NCBI RefSeq assembly: GCF_001427305.1
Contig: NZ_LMFZ01000003.1
Coordinates: 124,001-188,000, forward strand
Reading direction: 5' to 3'
DNA: 64,000 nucleotides
Source: Duganella sp. Root1480D1
GTDB taxonomy: Bacteria > Pseudomonadota > Gammaproteobacteria > Burkholderiales > Burkholderiaceae_D
The notes beneath the pieces are model-generated. The model did no database searches and had not been told where the DNA came from. It worked only from the letters and a program-made list of their open reading frames with translations. Of the stretch, positions 18,609-28,673 are shown one piece after another; positions within the stretch are counted from its first letter, which is position 1, and each line of letters begins with the position of its first letter. The translations under genes and the position numbers were made by a program.

Positions 18609-19613
18609 ATGAATGCACTGAACCTGAATCCGGCGGTATTGCTGGAGATCATCAATCTTCAAACTGATATTGCCCGCCAGGGGCTGGACCTTGGCGGCGT
18701 GATGCAGCTGGTCTGCCAGCGCGCCGGTGCCCTGTGCGGCGCGACTGCCGCCGTGGTGGAACTGGCTGAAGGCAGCGAAATGGTGTACCGCGCCGCTGCC
18801 GGGGTGGCGGAAGGCGCGCTTGGCCTGCGCCTGAAGCGGGACGGCAGCCTGTCCGGCCTGTGCGTGGCGCAGGACAAGATCCTGCAATGCGACGATGCCG
18901 AAACCGATGCCCGCGTGGATCGCGCTGCTTGCCGCAAGGTAGGCTTGCGGTCGATGCTGGTGGTGCCTTTGCGCCATGAGGGCGAGACTGTCGGCGTGCT
19001 GAAAGTCGGCGCGCCGCATGTGAATGCCTTCGATGCCTACCAGGCGCAGATCCTTGGCCTGCTGTCGGAATTGATTGGCGCCGCCATCTACCACGCGGTG
19101 CAGTACGAATCGAGCGACCTGTATTACCGTGCGACGCATGACGCACTGACCAGCCTTGCCAACCGGGCGCTGTTCTATGACCGCCTGCGCCAGCAGCTGG
19201 CCCAGGCCAGCCGTGCCGCCAGCAGCGTGGCGGTGGTGAACGTCGACATGGATGGCCTGAAAGCGATCAACGACAACCTGGGCCATCGTGCCGGCGATGC
19301 AGCCATCTGCCAGGTGGCGCAACGCATTGCGCGTGAGTTGCGCCAGGAAGACCTGGCGGCCCGCCTGGGCGGCGACGAATTCGGCATCATCCTGTGCGGC
19401 GTGAGGGACCGCGACGGCGTGGGCAACAAGTGCAACAGCATCACCAATGCCATCGGCGCACCGTTCGAGTTCGAAGGGCGCGCGCTGCGGCTGGGCGCCA
19501 GCATCGGTTACGCCATCAGCCCGGAGGACGGGCAGGACATGGACAAGCTGGTCGAGCTGGCCGACCAGGCCATGTATCGCGTAAAACACGCACGCAAAGC
19601 TGTTGCAGCTTAG
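18609..19613 (+). CDS. GAF-GGDEF diguanylate cyclase
   Basis: The 334-residue cytoplasmic protein has a GAF-like sensor domain (about 10-160, with LRSMLVVPLRHEGETVGVL) and a GGDEF domain (about 165-330) with an intact LGGDEFG active site. An RQED inhibitory site lies five residues before it, so it should make c-di-GMP and be product-inhibited. The ATG at 18609 is preferred over an upstream GTG at 18585, which would add an unrelated leader overlapping the previous gene. It follows the PepSY gene closely and could be co-transcribed. Confidence 0.88.
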   Translation: MNALNLNPAVLLEIINLQTDIARQGLDLGGVMQLVCQRAGALCGATAAVVELAEGSEMVYRAAAGVAEGALGLRLKRDGSLSGLCVAQDKILQCDDAETDARVDRAACRKVGLRSMLVVPLRHEGETVGVLKVGAPHVNAFDAYQAQILGLLSELIGAAIYHAVQYESSDLYYRATHDALTSLANRALFYDRLRQQLAQASRAASSVAVVNVDMDGLKAINDNLGHRAGDAAICQVAQRIARELRQEDLAARLGGDEFGIILCGVRDRDGVGNKCNSITNAIGAPFEFEGRALRLGASIGYAISPEDGQDMDKLVELADQAMYRVKHARKAVAA

Positions 19614-19688
19614 TATCGTTTGGAGTTGTCGCGCATAGCCTGATAGTATTGTTTGCATCTCCCCGAACAATAAGAAAGCGAGGGTGTG

Positions 19689-20453
19689 ATGAAACGCTGC
19701 TTATGGTTGGCGGTCTTGCTGCCGCACGCTGTCATGGCGCAGGAGGCACCTGCTCCCGTGCCATCCCTGACCACCACGGTTACTTTTGCCAGCCAATACG
19801 TCTCGCGCGGGATCCGCCAGACCTGGGACAAGCCGGCGCTGCAACTGGGCGTCGACTATGTGCATCCCAGCGGCCTGGTGGCCGGCACCTGGGCGTCCAA
19901 CGTCAGCGACAAGTTCGTCGAGGATGCAAAAGTCGAATGGGACTTGTACGCGGGCTACTCGGCCAGCACGGGCGATATCGGCTACAGTCTGATTCTCTAC
20001 GAGTACCTGTACCCCGGCGCCAAAGTCAGCGCCACCGACACCACGTTCAACTATACCGAGCTGTCGCTGGGCCTGACCTACAAGTCGGCCTACGTCAAAT
20101 ATAACTACACCATCAGCCCGCATTTCTTCGGTATCACGCACGGACGCGGCACGCGCTACCTCGACATCGGCCTGAACCAGGACCTGGGCAATGGCTACAC
20201 GCTCAACCTGCATGCCGGCGACGCGCGGGTCGGCGGGGCCGGCAACGATATCTGGGACTGGCGCGATGCCAAGGCCGGCGTCACCAAGACGCTGGAAGGG
20301 GGCTGGTCGGTCGCGGCTGCCGTGACGCGCGGCTGGGGCGCCACCAATGTGTATCGCGACTACACCAACGGGGTAGCGGACGCCAATGGCCAACTGGCTT
20401 TTTCAAATACGGAAAAGGCCACCTTTGTGCTGACGGTTGCCAAGACTTTCTGA
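19689..20453 (+). CDS. TorF-family putative porin
   Basis: The 254-residue protein has a signal peptide ending at AQEAP and an opening strand with [18 protein letters not shown], the hallmark of the TorF (TIGR02001) putative porin family. Alternating beta strands run to a C-terminal Phe, consistent with an outer-membrane barrel. Its substrate is unknown. The ATG at 19689 has GAGGG upstream; a GTG lies one codon earlier. The chemoreceptor gene follows 10 bp later, suggesting co-transcription. Confidence 0.87.
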   Translation: MKRCLWLAVLLPHAVMAQEAPAPVPSLTTTVTFASQYVSRGIRQTWDKPALQLGVDYVHPSGLVAGTWASNVSDKFVEDAKVEWDLYAGYSASTGDIGYSLILYEYLYPGAKVSATDTTFNYTELSLGLTYKSAYVKYNYTISPHFFGITHGRGTRYLDIGLNQDLGNGYTLNLHAGDARVGGAGNDIWDWRDAKAGVTKTLEGGWSVAAAVTRGWGATNVYRDYTNGVADANGQLAFSNTEKATFVLTVAKTF

Positions 20454-20463
20454 GGAGCGCCGC

Positions 20464-22452
20464 ATGTTGTCGAACCTCTCGCTGAATGCCAAGATCAATG
20501 TCACGGCCACAACGCTGGTGGTGCTCAGCCTGGCCATTACCGCAGCGGTGACCGGCTTTGAAAGCAGCCGCACGGCCGAACGCGATGCCATGAACCTGGC
20601 GCGTACCCAGGCTGCAGCGGCGGCCTCGGCGCTGCAATCGCGCATCGGCCGCAACCTGGCATCGGTCATCCAGCTTGGTGCGACGCAGCGCGCCACGCGC
20701 GGCGGCAACCTGCCGCTGTCGCGCGAACAGACCGGGGAAATTACCAAGACCGTGGTACTGGGGTCGGAAGACCTGATCGGCGGTGCGGTCACCTGGGAGC
20801 CCAATGCACTGGACAACAAGGATGCCGAGTACGCCAACAAGCAGCCGGAGTTCGATGCCAGCGGGCGCTACATGCCTTATTACACCAAGGCTGCCGGCGG
20901 CGGCACCAATGTCGAGCCTATCGTGTTCGATCCGAAACCGGGCGCCAACGACTGGTACGACATTCCCAAGCGCACCGGCAAGGTGTTCTTTACCGAGCCA
21001 TATTCCTATCCGGTCAACGGCAAGGACGTGCTGATGGCATCGCTGGTGGCGCCGATCATGATTGGCGGTGAATTCCGCGGCACGGCCAGCGCCGACTTCA
21101 TGCTGACGCGCCTCGGTGAAATCCTCAAGGGCTTGAAATCGATCGAAGGCGGACGGCTTTCGCTGGTGTCCAACGGCGGCCTGTATGCCAGCAGTCCCAG
21201 TGAAGCCTTGATCGGCAAGCCTGCCAGCGATATCCCCAAGGAAGGTCTGGAAGCCATCCGCACCGGCCAGCCTTACGAGTACACCGACAAAACCGACATG
21301 GTGCACTTGCTGCAGCCATTGACCCTGCATCCGGATATCGCGCCATGGGCGGTGAAAATGAGCTTCCCGCATGCGGTGGCGGTTGCGCCTGCGCGCGAGC
21401 TGATGAAATACACCTTGCTGGTATCGCTGGTGTGCGCGGTGGCGATGGGACTGATCCTGGTGACCGTGCTGTTCCGCCTGATGCGGCCGGTGCGCGAGCT
21501 GGCCGATGCAATGAGCGGCCTGGCCAGCGGCGATGCGGACCTGGGCGCGCGGCTGGATGTGCGCGGCAAGGATGAACTGGCGATCATCGGCAGCGGCTTC
21601 AATTCGTTCGTAGGCAAGATCCATTCTGTCCTGGCGCGGGTGCGCGAATCGTCCGAGAGCGTGGCCACCGCCAGCACCGAAATCCGGCAGGGCAATACCG
21701 ACCTCTCGTCGCGTACCGAGCAGCAGGCCAGTGCGCTGGAAGAGACGGCTGCCACCATGGAGCAATTGACCAGCACGGTGCGCCAGAACGCCGACAATGC
21801 GCGCCAGGCCAACCAGCTTGCGGCGCAGGCGTCGGAAGTGGCCGCGCGCGGCGGGCAGGTGGTATCGCAGGTGGTCGATACCATGGCCTCGATCAATAAT
21901 TCCTCGCGCAAGGTGGTGGACATCATTTCGGTCATCGACGGCATCGCCTTCCAGACCAATATCCTGGCCCTGAATGCAGCGGTGGAAGCGGCGCGCGCCG
22001 GCGAGCAGGGCCGCGGCTTTGCCGTGGTCGCAAGCGAAGTGCGCAATCTTGCGCAGCGCAGCGCAGCGGCGGCCAAAGAGATCAAGGAATTGATCGGCAG
22101 CTCGGTGGGCGAAGTTGAAGCGGGCAGTGCGCTGGTGGCGCAGGCCGGCACCACGATGGACGAGGTGGTGGCCAGCGTGCGCCGCGTGAGCGATATCGTC
22201 AACGAAATCAGTGCCGCCAGTGGTGAGCAGAGCAATGGCATTGGCCAGGTCAACCAGGCCATCAGCCAGATGGACGGGGTAACGCAGCAAAACGCTGCGC
22301 TGGTCGAGCAGGCTGCCGCGGCAGCAGAAAGCTTGCAGCAGCAGGCGGCAACGCTGGTGGCACTGGTCGGCGAATTCCGCATGGAGCAAGCTGTGCGCGC
22401 TCCAACCAGGGTGAGTGCTAGTCTGGCCCTTTCCGAAAGGAGGCCATCATGA
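20464..22452 (+). CDS. methyl-accepting chemotaxis protein (dCache-HAMP-MCP)
   Basis: The 662-residue receptor has a membrane helix at about 11-33, a periplasmic dCache-type sensor region, a second helix near 315-340, a HAMP domain, and a cytoplasmic signalling domain. The signalling domain carries the conserved tip ([20 protein letters not shown]). It should signal to CheA/CheW in response to a small-molecule ligand. GAGGAG precedes the ATG. Its stop overlaps the start of a 20-Cys copper-binding-type protein (ATGA), an unusual partner that hints at a metal-related signal. Confidence 0.92.
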   Translation: MLSNLSLNAKINVTATTLVVLSLAITAAVTGFESSRTAERDAMNLARTQAAAAASALQSRIGRNLASVIQLGATQRATRGGNLPLSREQTGEITKTVVLGSEDLIGGAVTWEPNALDNKDAEYANKQPEFDASGRYMPYYTKAAGGGTNVEPIVFDPKPGANDWYDIPKRTGKVFFTEPYSYPVNGKDVLMASLVAPIMIGGEFRGTASADFMLTRLGEILKGLKSIEGGRLSLVSNGGLYASSPSEALIGKPASDIPKEGLEAIRTGQPYEYTDKTDMVHLLQPLTLHPDIAPWAVKMSFPHAVAVAPARELMKYTLLVSLVCAVAMGLILVTVLFRLMRPVRELADAMSGLASGDADLGARLDVRGKDELAIIGSGFNSFVGKIHSVLARVRESSESVATASTEIRQGNTDLSSRTEQQASALEETAATMEQLTSTVRQNADNARQANQLAAQASEVAARGGQVVSQVVDTMASINNSSRKVVDIISVIDGIAFQTNILALNAAVEAARAGEQGRGFAVVASEVRNLAQRSAAAAKEIKELIGSSVGEVEAGSALVAQAGTTMDEVVASVRRVSDIVNEISAASGEQSNGIGQVNQAISQMDGVTQQNAALVEQAAAAAESLQQQAATLVALVGEFRMEQAVRAPTRVSASLALSERRPS

Positions 22453-22823
22453 CCCAGCAACAGTACCAGAGCTGTATTGAAGCCTGCAATGATTGCGCTG
22501 CCGCCTGCGACCACTGCGCAGCCAGTTGCCTGCAGGAGCAGGACGTGGCCAGCCTGGCCCATTGCATCGCCAGCGATATCGATTGCGCCCAGGTATGCCG
22601 CGTATGCGTCGGCCTGATGCAGCGCGGCAGCAAGCTGTCGTCAAGCCTGTGCGAGGCTTGCGCCGATATTTGCGATGCCTGTGCCGATGAGTGCGAACAG
22701 CATGCGCATGAACATTGCAAGGAGTGCGCAATCGCCTGCCGCCGCTGCGCCAGCGAGTGCCGCAGCATGGCTGGCATGGCGCAATCTCAAGTGCGGGCGG
22801 CAGTAATTCCTCCGCGCCACTAA
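22449..22823 (+). CDS. cysteine-rich four-helix copper-storage-type protein (Csp3/DUF326-like)
   Basis: The 124-residue protein carries 20 cysteines, mostly in CxxxC and CxxC patterns along four predicted helices (for example [15 protein letters not shown]), plus several histidines. This matches four-helix-bundle copper storage proteins (Csp, DUF326), which hold many Cu(I) ions in the bundle core. There is no signal peptide, so it is probably cytosolic, as in Csp3. Its ATG overlaps the chemoreceptor stop. The opposite-strand GGDEF gene ends at the very next base. Confidence 0.88.
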   Translation: MTQQQYQSCIEACNDCAAACDHCAASCLQEQDVASLAHCIASDIDCAQVCRVCVGLMQRGSKLSSSLCEACADICDACADECEQHAHEHCKECAIACRRCASECRSMAGMAQSQVRAAVIPPRH

Positions 22824-24503
22824 TCAGAAACGGCTGGAAGGCCAGTTCCTCTTTTCGCCCTTGTCGGCTTTGGCCGGTGCGGCGAACTCGCGCACCGACA
22901 GCATGCGTTCGGCGCCGACCGTGTTGACGGCAAAGCCATTGCGGCCGGCCGCTTTGACGCAGTAGAGCGCCTGGTCCGCGGCCAGCATCACCTTGTCGAC
23001 GTCGGCCGGCAGTTCGGTGGTCAGGGCGATGCCGATGCTGGCGGTGACATTCAGGGGGCGGCCGTTGATGTCGAACGGTTCCTGCATTGCCGCGACGATC
23101 TTCTGGCCCAGCAGGTTGATGTCGTGGCCGGCTTCCAGGTGTTCGAACACGATCACGAATTCGTCGCCGGCGATGCGCGCCACGGTATCTGTGCTGCGCA
23201 CGGCGTTGCGCATGCGGTCGGCAAACTGCACCAGCACGGCGTCGCCGGCCTGGTGGCCGAAGTTGTCGTTGATCCCTTTGAAGTAATCGATGTCCAGCAC
23301 GGCCAGGCCGATCTGCTGGCCGGCGCGAATGGCGCGCTTCAGCGCCTGCGGGAAGAATTCATCGAACATGCGGCGGTTGTGGGCGCCAGTCAGCGGGTCG
23401 GTGGTGGCCAGGCGCTGCAGGTTGCGTTCGGCCATCTGCTGCTGGCGGGCGACCTGGTAGAAGGCGCGGCTCAGGTGGCCGAATTCATCGGGATTGCCCG
23501 AGTTGAATTGTTCGATATCGATATTGCCGCGGCCGAAGGCGCGCACCTGGCCATACAAGCGGTACAGCGGTGCCAGCAAGGCACGCAGCAAGAGCCAGAT
23601 TGCCAGGCCGGCCACCAGGGCCACGATCGAAGCGGCAAGCAGGGCGCGCCAGCGCAGGCTGGCCATGGAGGCGAAGGCATCGCGGACAGGGAAGGAGACT
23701 GCCAGCGTCCAGTCGGCCTTCTGCAAGCGCTTATGCGCCAGTAGCACCGGTTTGCCGTCGTCAATGGCGTCGTCGCGCCAGCCATCCGCACTGGCCAGCA
23801 CCGAGGCGCCCAGCGTGCCGGGGCCGGCACCCGGGGTCAGCACGCGATTCTGGTCGGGGTGGTAGAGCACGGTGCCGTCGGCGGTCAGGATGAACAGGTA
23901 GCCCTCGGCCTTGCCGCGCAGGGCGTTCAACTGGCCGGCAAACGCCGGCCGCTGCAAGTCGATGGTGCCGACCAGGATGTAGTCGATGAGGCCATCGCGG
24001 CCGAATACGGGTTGGGTGATCGCCAGCACCGGGCGGCCGGATAGCACGCTGCGGAACGGGGCCGAAACAATGCCTTCCTGGGCCGCGACGGTATCGCGGA
24101 AGTATTGCCGGTTTTTGCTGTTGAGCTTGCCGATCATGCGCCGGTCCTGCAGGTTGGCCAGCAGCTTGCCGTCCGGATCATAGGCGGTGACATTGAAGAA
24201 TTCATCGCGCAAGGCCCCGCGCAGTTCGAGCTGGGCCTGGATTTTCGATGGCGCCATCGGCTCGGCCTGCATGCTTTCGGCCAGCACGCGTAAGACTTGC
24301 TGTTTGGAAGTGATGTCGCGGTCAAGATAGGCTGCTGCGCTCGACAGCATGGACATTTCCTGCGCCGCAATGACCTTGCGCATTTCCTGCTCGGCCACCA
24401 GCAGGGAGACGCCGGCAATCAGGGCAGTGGCGAACATGACCATCAGCACCAGCAGGGCTGTAATCTTGAACTTGAAGGTATGAAGTTTGGGAATTTGGCG
24501 CAC
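22824..24503 (-). CDS. membrane diguanylate cyclase (dCache-HAMP-GGDEF)
   Basis: The 559-residue protein has a membrane helix at about 15-35, a periplasmic dCache sensor (DPDGKLLANLQ and GTIDLQRPAF), a second helix near 275-298, a HAMP domain and a GGDEF domain. The active-site signature is AGDEF, not GGDEF, with an RSTD inhibitory site five residues before it. AGDEF variants can be active, so c-di-GMP synthesis is likely but not certain. I place the start at a GTG (24503), six bases after AGGAG. An ATG at 24509 abuts that site and is the alternative. A large palindrome lies upstream. Confidence 0.88.
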   Translation of the reverse strand: MRQIPKLHTFKFKITALLVLMVMFATALIAGVSLLVAEQEMRKVIAAQEMSMLSSAAAYLDRDITSKQQVLRVLAESMQAEPMAPSKIQAQLELRGALRDEFFNVTAYDPDGKLLANLQDRRMIGKLNSKNRQYFRDTVAAQEGIVSAPFRSVLSGRPVLAITQPVFGRDGLIDYILVGTIDLQRPAFAGQLNALRGKAEGYLFILTADGTVLYHPDQNRVLTPGAGPGTLGASVLASADGWRDDAIDDGKPVLLAHKRLQKADWTLAVSFPVRDAFASMASLRWRALLAASIVALVAGLAIWLLLRALLAPLYRLYGQVRAFGRGNIDIEQFNSGNPDEFGHLSRAFYQVARQQQMAERNLQRLATTDPLTGAHNRRMFDEFFPQALKRAIRAGQQIGLAVLDIDYFKGINDNFGHQAGDAVLVQFADRMRNAVRSTDTVARIAGDEFVIVFEHLEAGHDINLLGQKIVAAMQEPFDINGRPLNVTASIGIALTTELPADVDKVMLAADQALYCVKAAGRNGFAVNTVGAERMLSVREFAAPAKADKGEKRNWPSSRF

Positions 24504-24657
24504 AACCATCTCCTGAAAGGGAGAATGCCAGGCGAGGGTTTGGCCAGGGGGAAACGTTGCGCGAGTGTAAGGCGCAGGCGAAGTATAAATCAAGGCCGCG
24601 CGACTAGCTACAGCCGCGTGCCCATCGTTGTCGCGAGGCAACTCAGCAATAGCAGTT

Positions 24658-24724
24658 TGAAAGTCGGGGTCAGCTCCGGCAATCGGACAAAATGTCCGAT
24701 TGCCGGAGCTGACCCCGACTTTCA
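24658..24724. repeat. perfect 32-bp-arm palindrome with GGGGTCAG ends
   Basis: Arms 24658-24689 and 24693-24724 are perfect inverted repeats separated by AAA. The arms carry GTCGGGGTCAGCTCCGGCAA and would form a very stable hairpin. It lies between two divergent genes, so it is not positioned as their terminator. It shares the GGGGTCAG core with the element at 14937-15097, which suggests a dispersed REP/REPIN-like family. Confidence 0.75.
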
Positions 24725-24766
24725 TATGTTAACATCGCGGCCTCGACAGAATGGCCGGAGATCCCT

Positions 24767-27073
24767 GTGCAGCATCCGATTCGCTTCTATACCAAACCCG
24801 CCGGCGGCCTTGGCTCGCTGCACGGCACCGCCAAAGCCTTGCGCAGCAACAGTCTGCTGCCGGCTTTGAAGGTGCTGCCGCAGTTGAACCAGCCGGGCGG
24901 GGTGGATTGCCCGGGCTGCGCCTATCCGGATTCGCCCAAGGACAAGACGGTCGATTTCTGCGAGCAGGGGGCGTGGGCGATTGCACATGAATCAACATCG
25001 CGCCGTGCCACGCCGGAATTCTTTGCGGCCAATCCGCTGGCAGCGTTGCGCACGCGCGCAGAGTGGGAACTGGAAAGTTTCGGCCGCCTGACCGCACCCA
25101 TGCTGTACCACCCCGCCAGTGATACCTACCGTGAAATCGGGTGGGACGAGGCCTTCAGGCTGGCGGCCGGCGCGCTGCAGGCGCTCGATGCGCCAAGCCG
25201 CGCCGTGTTCTACGCCTCCGGGCGCAGCAGCAATGAGGCGGCATTCCCTTACCAGTTGTTTGCGCGCGCTTTCGGCACCAACAACATGCCCGACTCGTCG
25301 AACTATTGCCACGAATCGTCCGGCATGGCGCTGGGCACGACGCTGGGCGTGGGCAAGTCGACCGTGACGCGCGAGGATTTCGAGCACGCCGAGGCGATCT
25401 TCGTCTTCGGCCAGAACCCGGCCACCAACCACCCGCGCATGCTGGGCGACTTGCGCGAGGCTTCGCTGCGGGGCTGCCGCATCGCTGCCTTCAACCCGAT
25501 GCTGGAGCCGGGCTTGCGCGGCTTCGCCGATCCGCAATCGCCGGTCGAGACCCTGACCGGCCGCGGCACGCGCATCGCCAGCGAGTATTTCCAGGTGCGC
25601 GTGGGCGGCGACCTGGCTGCCATCACCGGCATGTGCAAGGCGGTGCTGGAAGCGGAGGAGGCGGGCGGCAAGGTGCTGGACCGCGACTTCATTGCGCGCC
25701 ATACCAGCGGCTTCGAGGACTTTGCTGCCGCCGTGCGGGCGCAGCCGTGGCAGCAGGTCGAGCACGAAAGCGGCCTGTCGCGCGAGCAGATCGAACAGGC
25801 GGCGGCGATCTACATCGCTTCCAGGGCCACCATTGCCACCTGGTGCATGGGCCTGACCCAGCACGAGTATGCGATCGAGACCATCCAGATGCTGGTCAAC
25901 CTGATGCTCTTACGCGGCAACGTCGGCAAGCCGGGCGCCGGCCTGATGCCGGTGCGCGGCCATTCGAACGTGCAGGGCGACCGCACCGTCGGCGTAACCA
26001 ACCGGCCCAAGAAGGAATGGCTGGAAGGGCTGCAACGCGTGTTCGGTTTCACGCCGCCGGCCGAACATGGGCTCGACGCGGTAGCGGCCATCAAGGGCAT
26101 CATGGATGGTTCGGTGCATGCCTTCCTTGGCCTGGGCGGCAACTTCGCCGTGGCCGGCCCGGATTCGCCGCGCGTGCTGCATGCGATGGAAGGCCTGCAA
26201 TTGACCGTGCATATCGCCACCAAGCTGAATCGCACCCACCTGCATCCGGGCCGGGTCGGCCTGCTGCTGCCTTGCCTGAGCCGCACCGAACGCGATGAGC
26301 AGGAAGGCGGCCGCCAGTTCGTCAGCGTGGAAGACACGGCCAGCATGGTGCACGCGTCGACCGGGCGCGGCGACCCGGCCAGCGCCAAGTTGCGCTCGGA
26401 GCCGCATATCGTGACCGAGCTGGCGCGCCATACGCTGGCCGCAGGCGCCGCGCTGCCAGGCATCGACTGGCAGGCCATGGGCCGCGACTACAGCGTGACG
26501 CGTGCGTTGATCGAACAGGTTGCAAAGACTGCCGTGGCAGGCTTCGAAAAATACAATGACCGCATCGCGCAGCCGCGCGGCTTCCACCTGCCGAACAGTG
26601 CCCGCAACCGCGACTGGAAGACGGCCAGCGGCAAGGCGCAATTCACCGCCATCGCACTGCCGCAGGACAGCATCATGGGCCGCGCCCGCGCTGCCTTTGG
26701 CGACGAAGTGCTGTGCCTGGCCACCGTGCGTGCGCACCGGCAGTACAACACCACGGTGTATCGCGACACCACCGGTGAGGTCGACCGCTACCGCGGCGTG
26801 CACCATACGCGCAAGGTGCTGTTCATCGCTGCCGCGACGATGGCGCGCCTGGGCCTGCGCGACGGCCAACTGGTCGACGTGCATGCCGCCGCGCCGGACG
26901 GCATCGCCCGCAAGTGCAGCGGCTACCAGCTGGTGCAGTACGACGTACCGGAGGGCGATGTGTTCGGTTATTTCCCTGAACTGACGCCATTGATCTCGCC
27001 GGCGCTGGTGGCGCGCGGCTCGGCCACGCCGGCTTTCAAGGAAGTGCCGGTGCTGCTCAAGCCCGCGGAATAA
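24767..27073 (+). CDS. FdhF/YdeP-type molybdopterin oxidoreductase
   Basis: The 768-residue protein matches the FdhF/YdeP family of cytoplasmic molybdoenzymes: an N-terminal CPGCAYPD pair (Cys48 and Cys51), bis-MGD-binding domains with SSNYCHESSGMALG and a C-terminal molybdopterin dinucleotide domain (about 640-765). The substrate is unknown; E. coli YdeP is linked to acid resistance. The start is a GTG with CGGAG seven bases upstream. The 3' end overlaps the histidine kinase gene by 17 bp on the opposite strand. There is no signal peptide. Confidence 0.88.
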   Translation: MQHPIRFYTKPAGGLGSLHGTAKALRSNSLLPALKVLPQLNQPGGVDCPGCAYPDSPKDKTVDFCEQGAWAIAHESTSRRATPEFFAANPLAALRTRAEWELESFGRLTAPMLYHPASDTYREIGWDEAFRLAAGALQALDAPSRAVFYASGRSSNEAAFPYQLFARAFGTNNMPDSSNYCHESSGMALGTTLGVGKSTVTREDFEHAEAIFVFGQNPATNHPRMLGDLREASLRGCRIAAFNPMLEPGLRGFADPQSPVETLTGRGTRIASEYFQVRVGGDLAAITGMCKAVLEAEEAGGKVLDRDFIARHTSGFEDFAAAVRAQPWQQVEHESGLSREQIEQAAAIYIASRATIATWCMGLTQHEYAIETIQMLVNLMLLRGNVGKPGAGLMPVRGHSNVQGDRTVGVTNRPKKEWLEGLQRVFGFTPPAEHGLDAVAAIKGIMDGSVHAFLGLGGNFAVAGPDSPRVLHAMEGLQLTVHIATKLNRTHLHPGRVGLLLPCLSRTERDEQEGGRQFVSVEDTASMVHASTGRGDPASAKLRSEPHIVTELARHTLAAGAALPGIDWQAMGRDYSVTRALIEQVAKTAVAGFEKYNDRIAQPRGFHLPNSARNRDWKTASGKAQFTAIALPQDSIMGRARAAFGDEVLCLATVRAHRQYNTTVYRDTTGEVDRYRGVHHTRKVLFIAAATMARLGLRDGQLVDVHAAAPDGIARKCSGYQLVQYDVPEGDVFGYFPELTPLISPALVARGSATPAFKEVPVLLKPAE

Positions 27074-28673
27074 TCGGTTCTTCGTGGTGCATCGGCGCAT
27101 CCAGCGGGATCGTGATGCGGAAGGTGGTGCCCACGCCCGGCATGCTGTCGACGTGGATCTTGCCGCCCAGGATGGTGGTGACGATGTTGTGCACGATGTT
27201 CAGGCCCAGTCCTGAACTGCCTTCGCTCATGCGGGTGGTGAAGAAGGGATCGAAGATCCGGTTGAGGTGGCCAGACGCGATGCCGGCGCCATCGTCGCTG
27301 ATGATGATCTCGGCGTGGTCGCCGGAAGGAACCGGCACCGTGATCGACAAGCGGCCATGGTCCCGATTGCCGAAGCCGTGCGTGATGGCGTTGTTCACCA
27401 GCGCCGCCAGCACCTGGCCAAGCGGGCCGGGGTAGCTGTCCATCGCCACCAGCGTTGCCACGTCCACGGTGACCTCGTAGGGCGTCTTGCGCAGCACGGG
27501 CGACAGGGTATTCATGTTTTCCTGGATGACGGCGCCCAGGTCGAACCTGCGCCGCTGCGAGCTGGCGCGGTCCACCGCGACCTGCTTGAAGCTTGAAACC
27601 AGGCTGGCCGAACGTTCGATATTGCGCGTCAGGAGCAGGCCTATGCCGTCGGCTTCCTCGAGGAATTGCTGCATGTCGGAGCGGCGCAAGCCGCCTTCGA
27701 AACGCTGGCCCAGCGCGTGGATCTTGTCGTGCATTGTGCTGGCGGCGACCAGGCTGTTGCCGATCGGGGTATTGAGTTCGTGTGCAATGCCGGCCACCAT
27801 TGAGCCGAGTGCTGCCAGGCGTTCACTGCGCGCCAGTTCATCCTGAGCATGGCGGGCGGCCTCGGTGCGTTCGGCGACGCGCCGTTCCAGCGACTCGTTG
27901 AGGACGGCCAGTTCTTCATACAGTACGGCCCGTTCCGACAGCCCGGCCAGGATGTTTTCCCGCATTTCGTTGATCTTGTTGGCCAGCAGATCCAGCTCCG
28001 TATTGCCGCCATGCTGCAGTTCCAGCGGCTTGCTGCCCAGGTTGTCGATATTCAGGTGGCCCACATAGTCGCTCAGTTGCTGCAGCGGCTTGCCCAGCCA
28101 ATGGCGAACCACCAGCACGAAGATGAACCACAGCGCCAGGGTTTTGATTACCGAGTTCACCAGGATCAGGAAAAAGCCGTATTCGACCTGGCCGAGGATG
28201 ATGCGGCGGTTGGAATAGACGGTCCATTTGCCGATTTCCTGCGGGGTACCGTTTTCGAGCTGGTAGGTAATGGGGAATTCGCGACTGAAGATCTGGCCGA
28301 ACAAGCCGTCGTCGCCCAGCGGCGGAGTCAGGCGGCCGTCGGGCTGGGCGTGCATATGCTTGCCCTGTTGATCGAGCACGGTGCCGACGGCCCTGACCAG
28401 CTTGCCCTGGTCGTCCACCACCTTGATGCCGACCACGATCGGCAGCTCTTTCATGCCGGCCAGGATGCCGCGCATGATGTCATCGTTAAAGCGCCACATG
28501 GCGTCGGCGATGCCGGGGCCGAAGGTGTGCTGCATGGCTTCGATCTCGCTTTCGACGCGGCTGCGGGTGTGTTTGTATTCTGCCGTGAGCTGGATGACGG
28601 TTACCACGACCGTGACGATGAAGTAGCAGCCAAAGATGATGCGTAGCAGGCGGGCGGCAATCGAGCGGGTCAT
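27057..28673 (-). CDS. membrane sensor histidine kinase
   Basis: The 538-residue kinase has a membrane helix at about 10-30, a periplasmic domain (about 35-165), a second helix near 175-195, a HAMP region, a coiled coil and a DHp helix with AGIAHELNTPIGNS. The ATPase domain has LVNNAITHGF and ISDDGAGI. It should autophosphorylate on the DHp His, but no response regulator is encoded nearby. Its ATG overlaps the stop of the upstream solute-binding protein gene (ATGA), so the two are probably made together. The binding protein may present ligand to the kinase. Confidence 0.9.
   Translation of the reverse strand: MTRSIAARLLRIIFGCYFIVTVVVTVIQLTAEYKHTRSRVESEIEAMQHTFGPGIADAMWRFNDDIMRGILAGMKELPIVVGIKVVDDQGKLVRAVGTVLDQQGKHMHAQPDGRLTPPLGDDGLFGQIFSREFPITYQLENGTPQEIGKWTVYSNRRIILGQVEYGFFLILVNSVIKTLALWFIFVLVVRHWLGKPLQQLSDYVGHLNIDNLGSKPLELQHGGNTELDLLANKINEMRENILAGLSERAVLYEELAVLNESLERRVAERTEAARHAQDELARSERLAALGSMVAGIAHELNTPIGNSLVAASTMHDKIHALGQRFEGGLRRSDMQQFLEEADGIGLLLTRNIERSASLVSSFKQVAVDRASSQRRRFDLGAVIQENMNTLSPVLRKTPYEVTVDVATLVAMDSYPGPLGQVLAALVNNAITHGFGNRDHGRLSITVPVPSGDHAEIIISDDGAGIASGHLNRIFDPFFTTRMSEGSSGLGLNIVHNIVTTILGGKIHVDSMPGVGTTFRITIPLDAPMHHEEPIIPRA

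Noticed and set aside
24658..24724. Rho-independent terminator
   Set aside because: Both flanking genes start, and do not end, at this point, and there is no T-run specific to one strand.
24510..24725. N-terminal extension of the GGDEF protein to 24725
   Set aside because: It would translate half of the palindrome, and the membrane anchor fits a start at 24503 or 24509.
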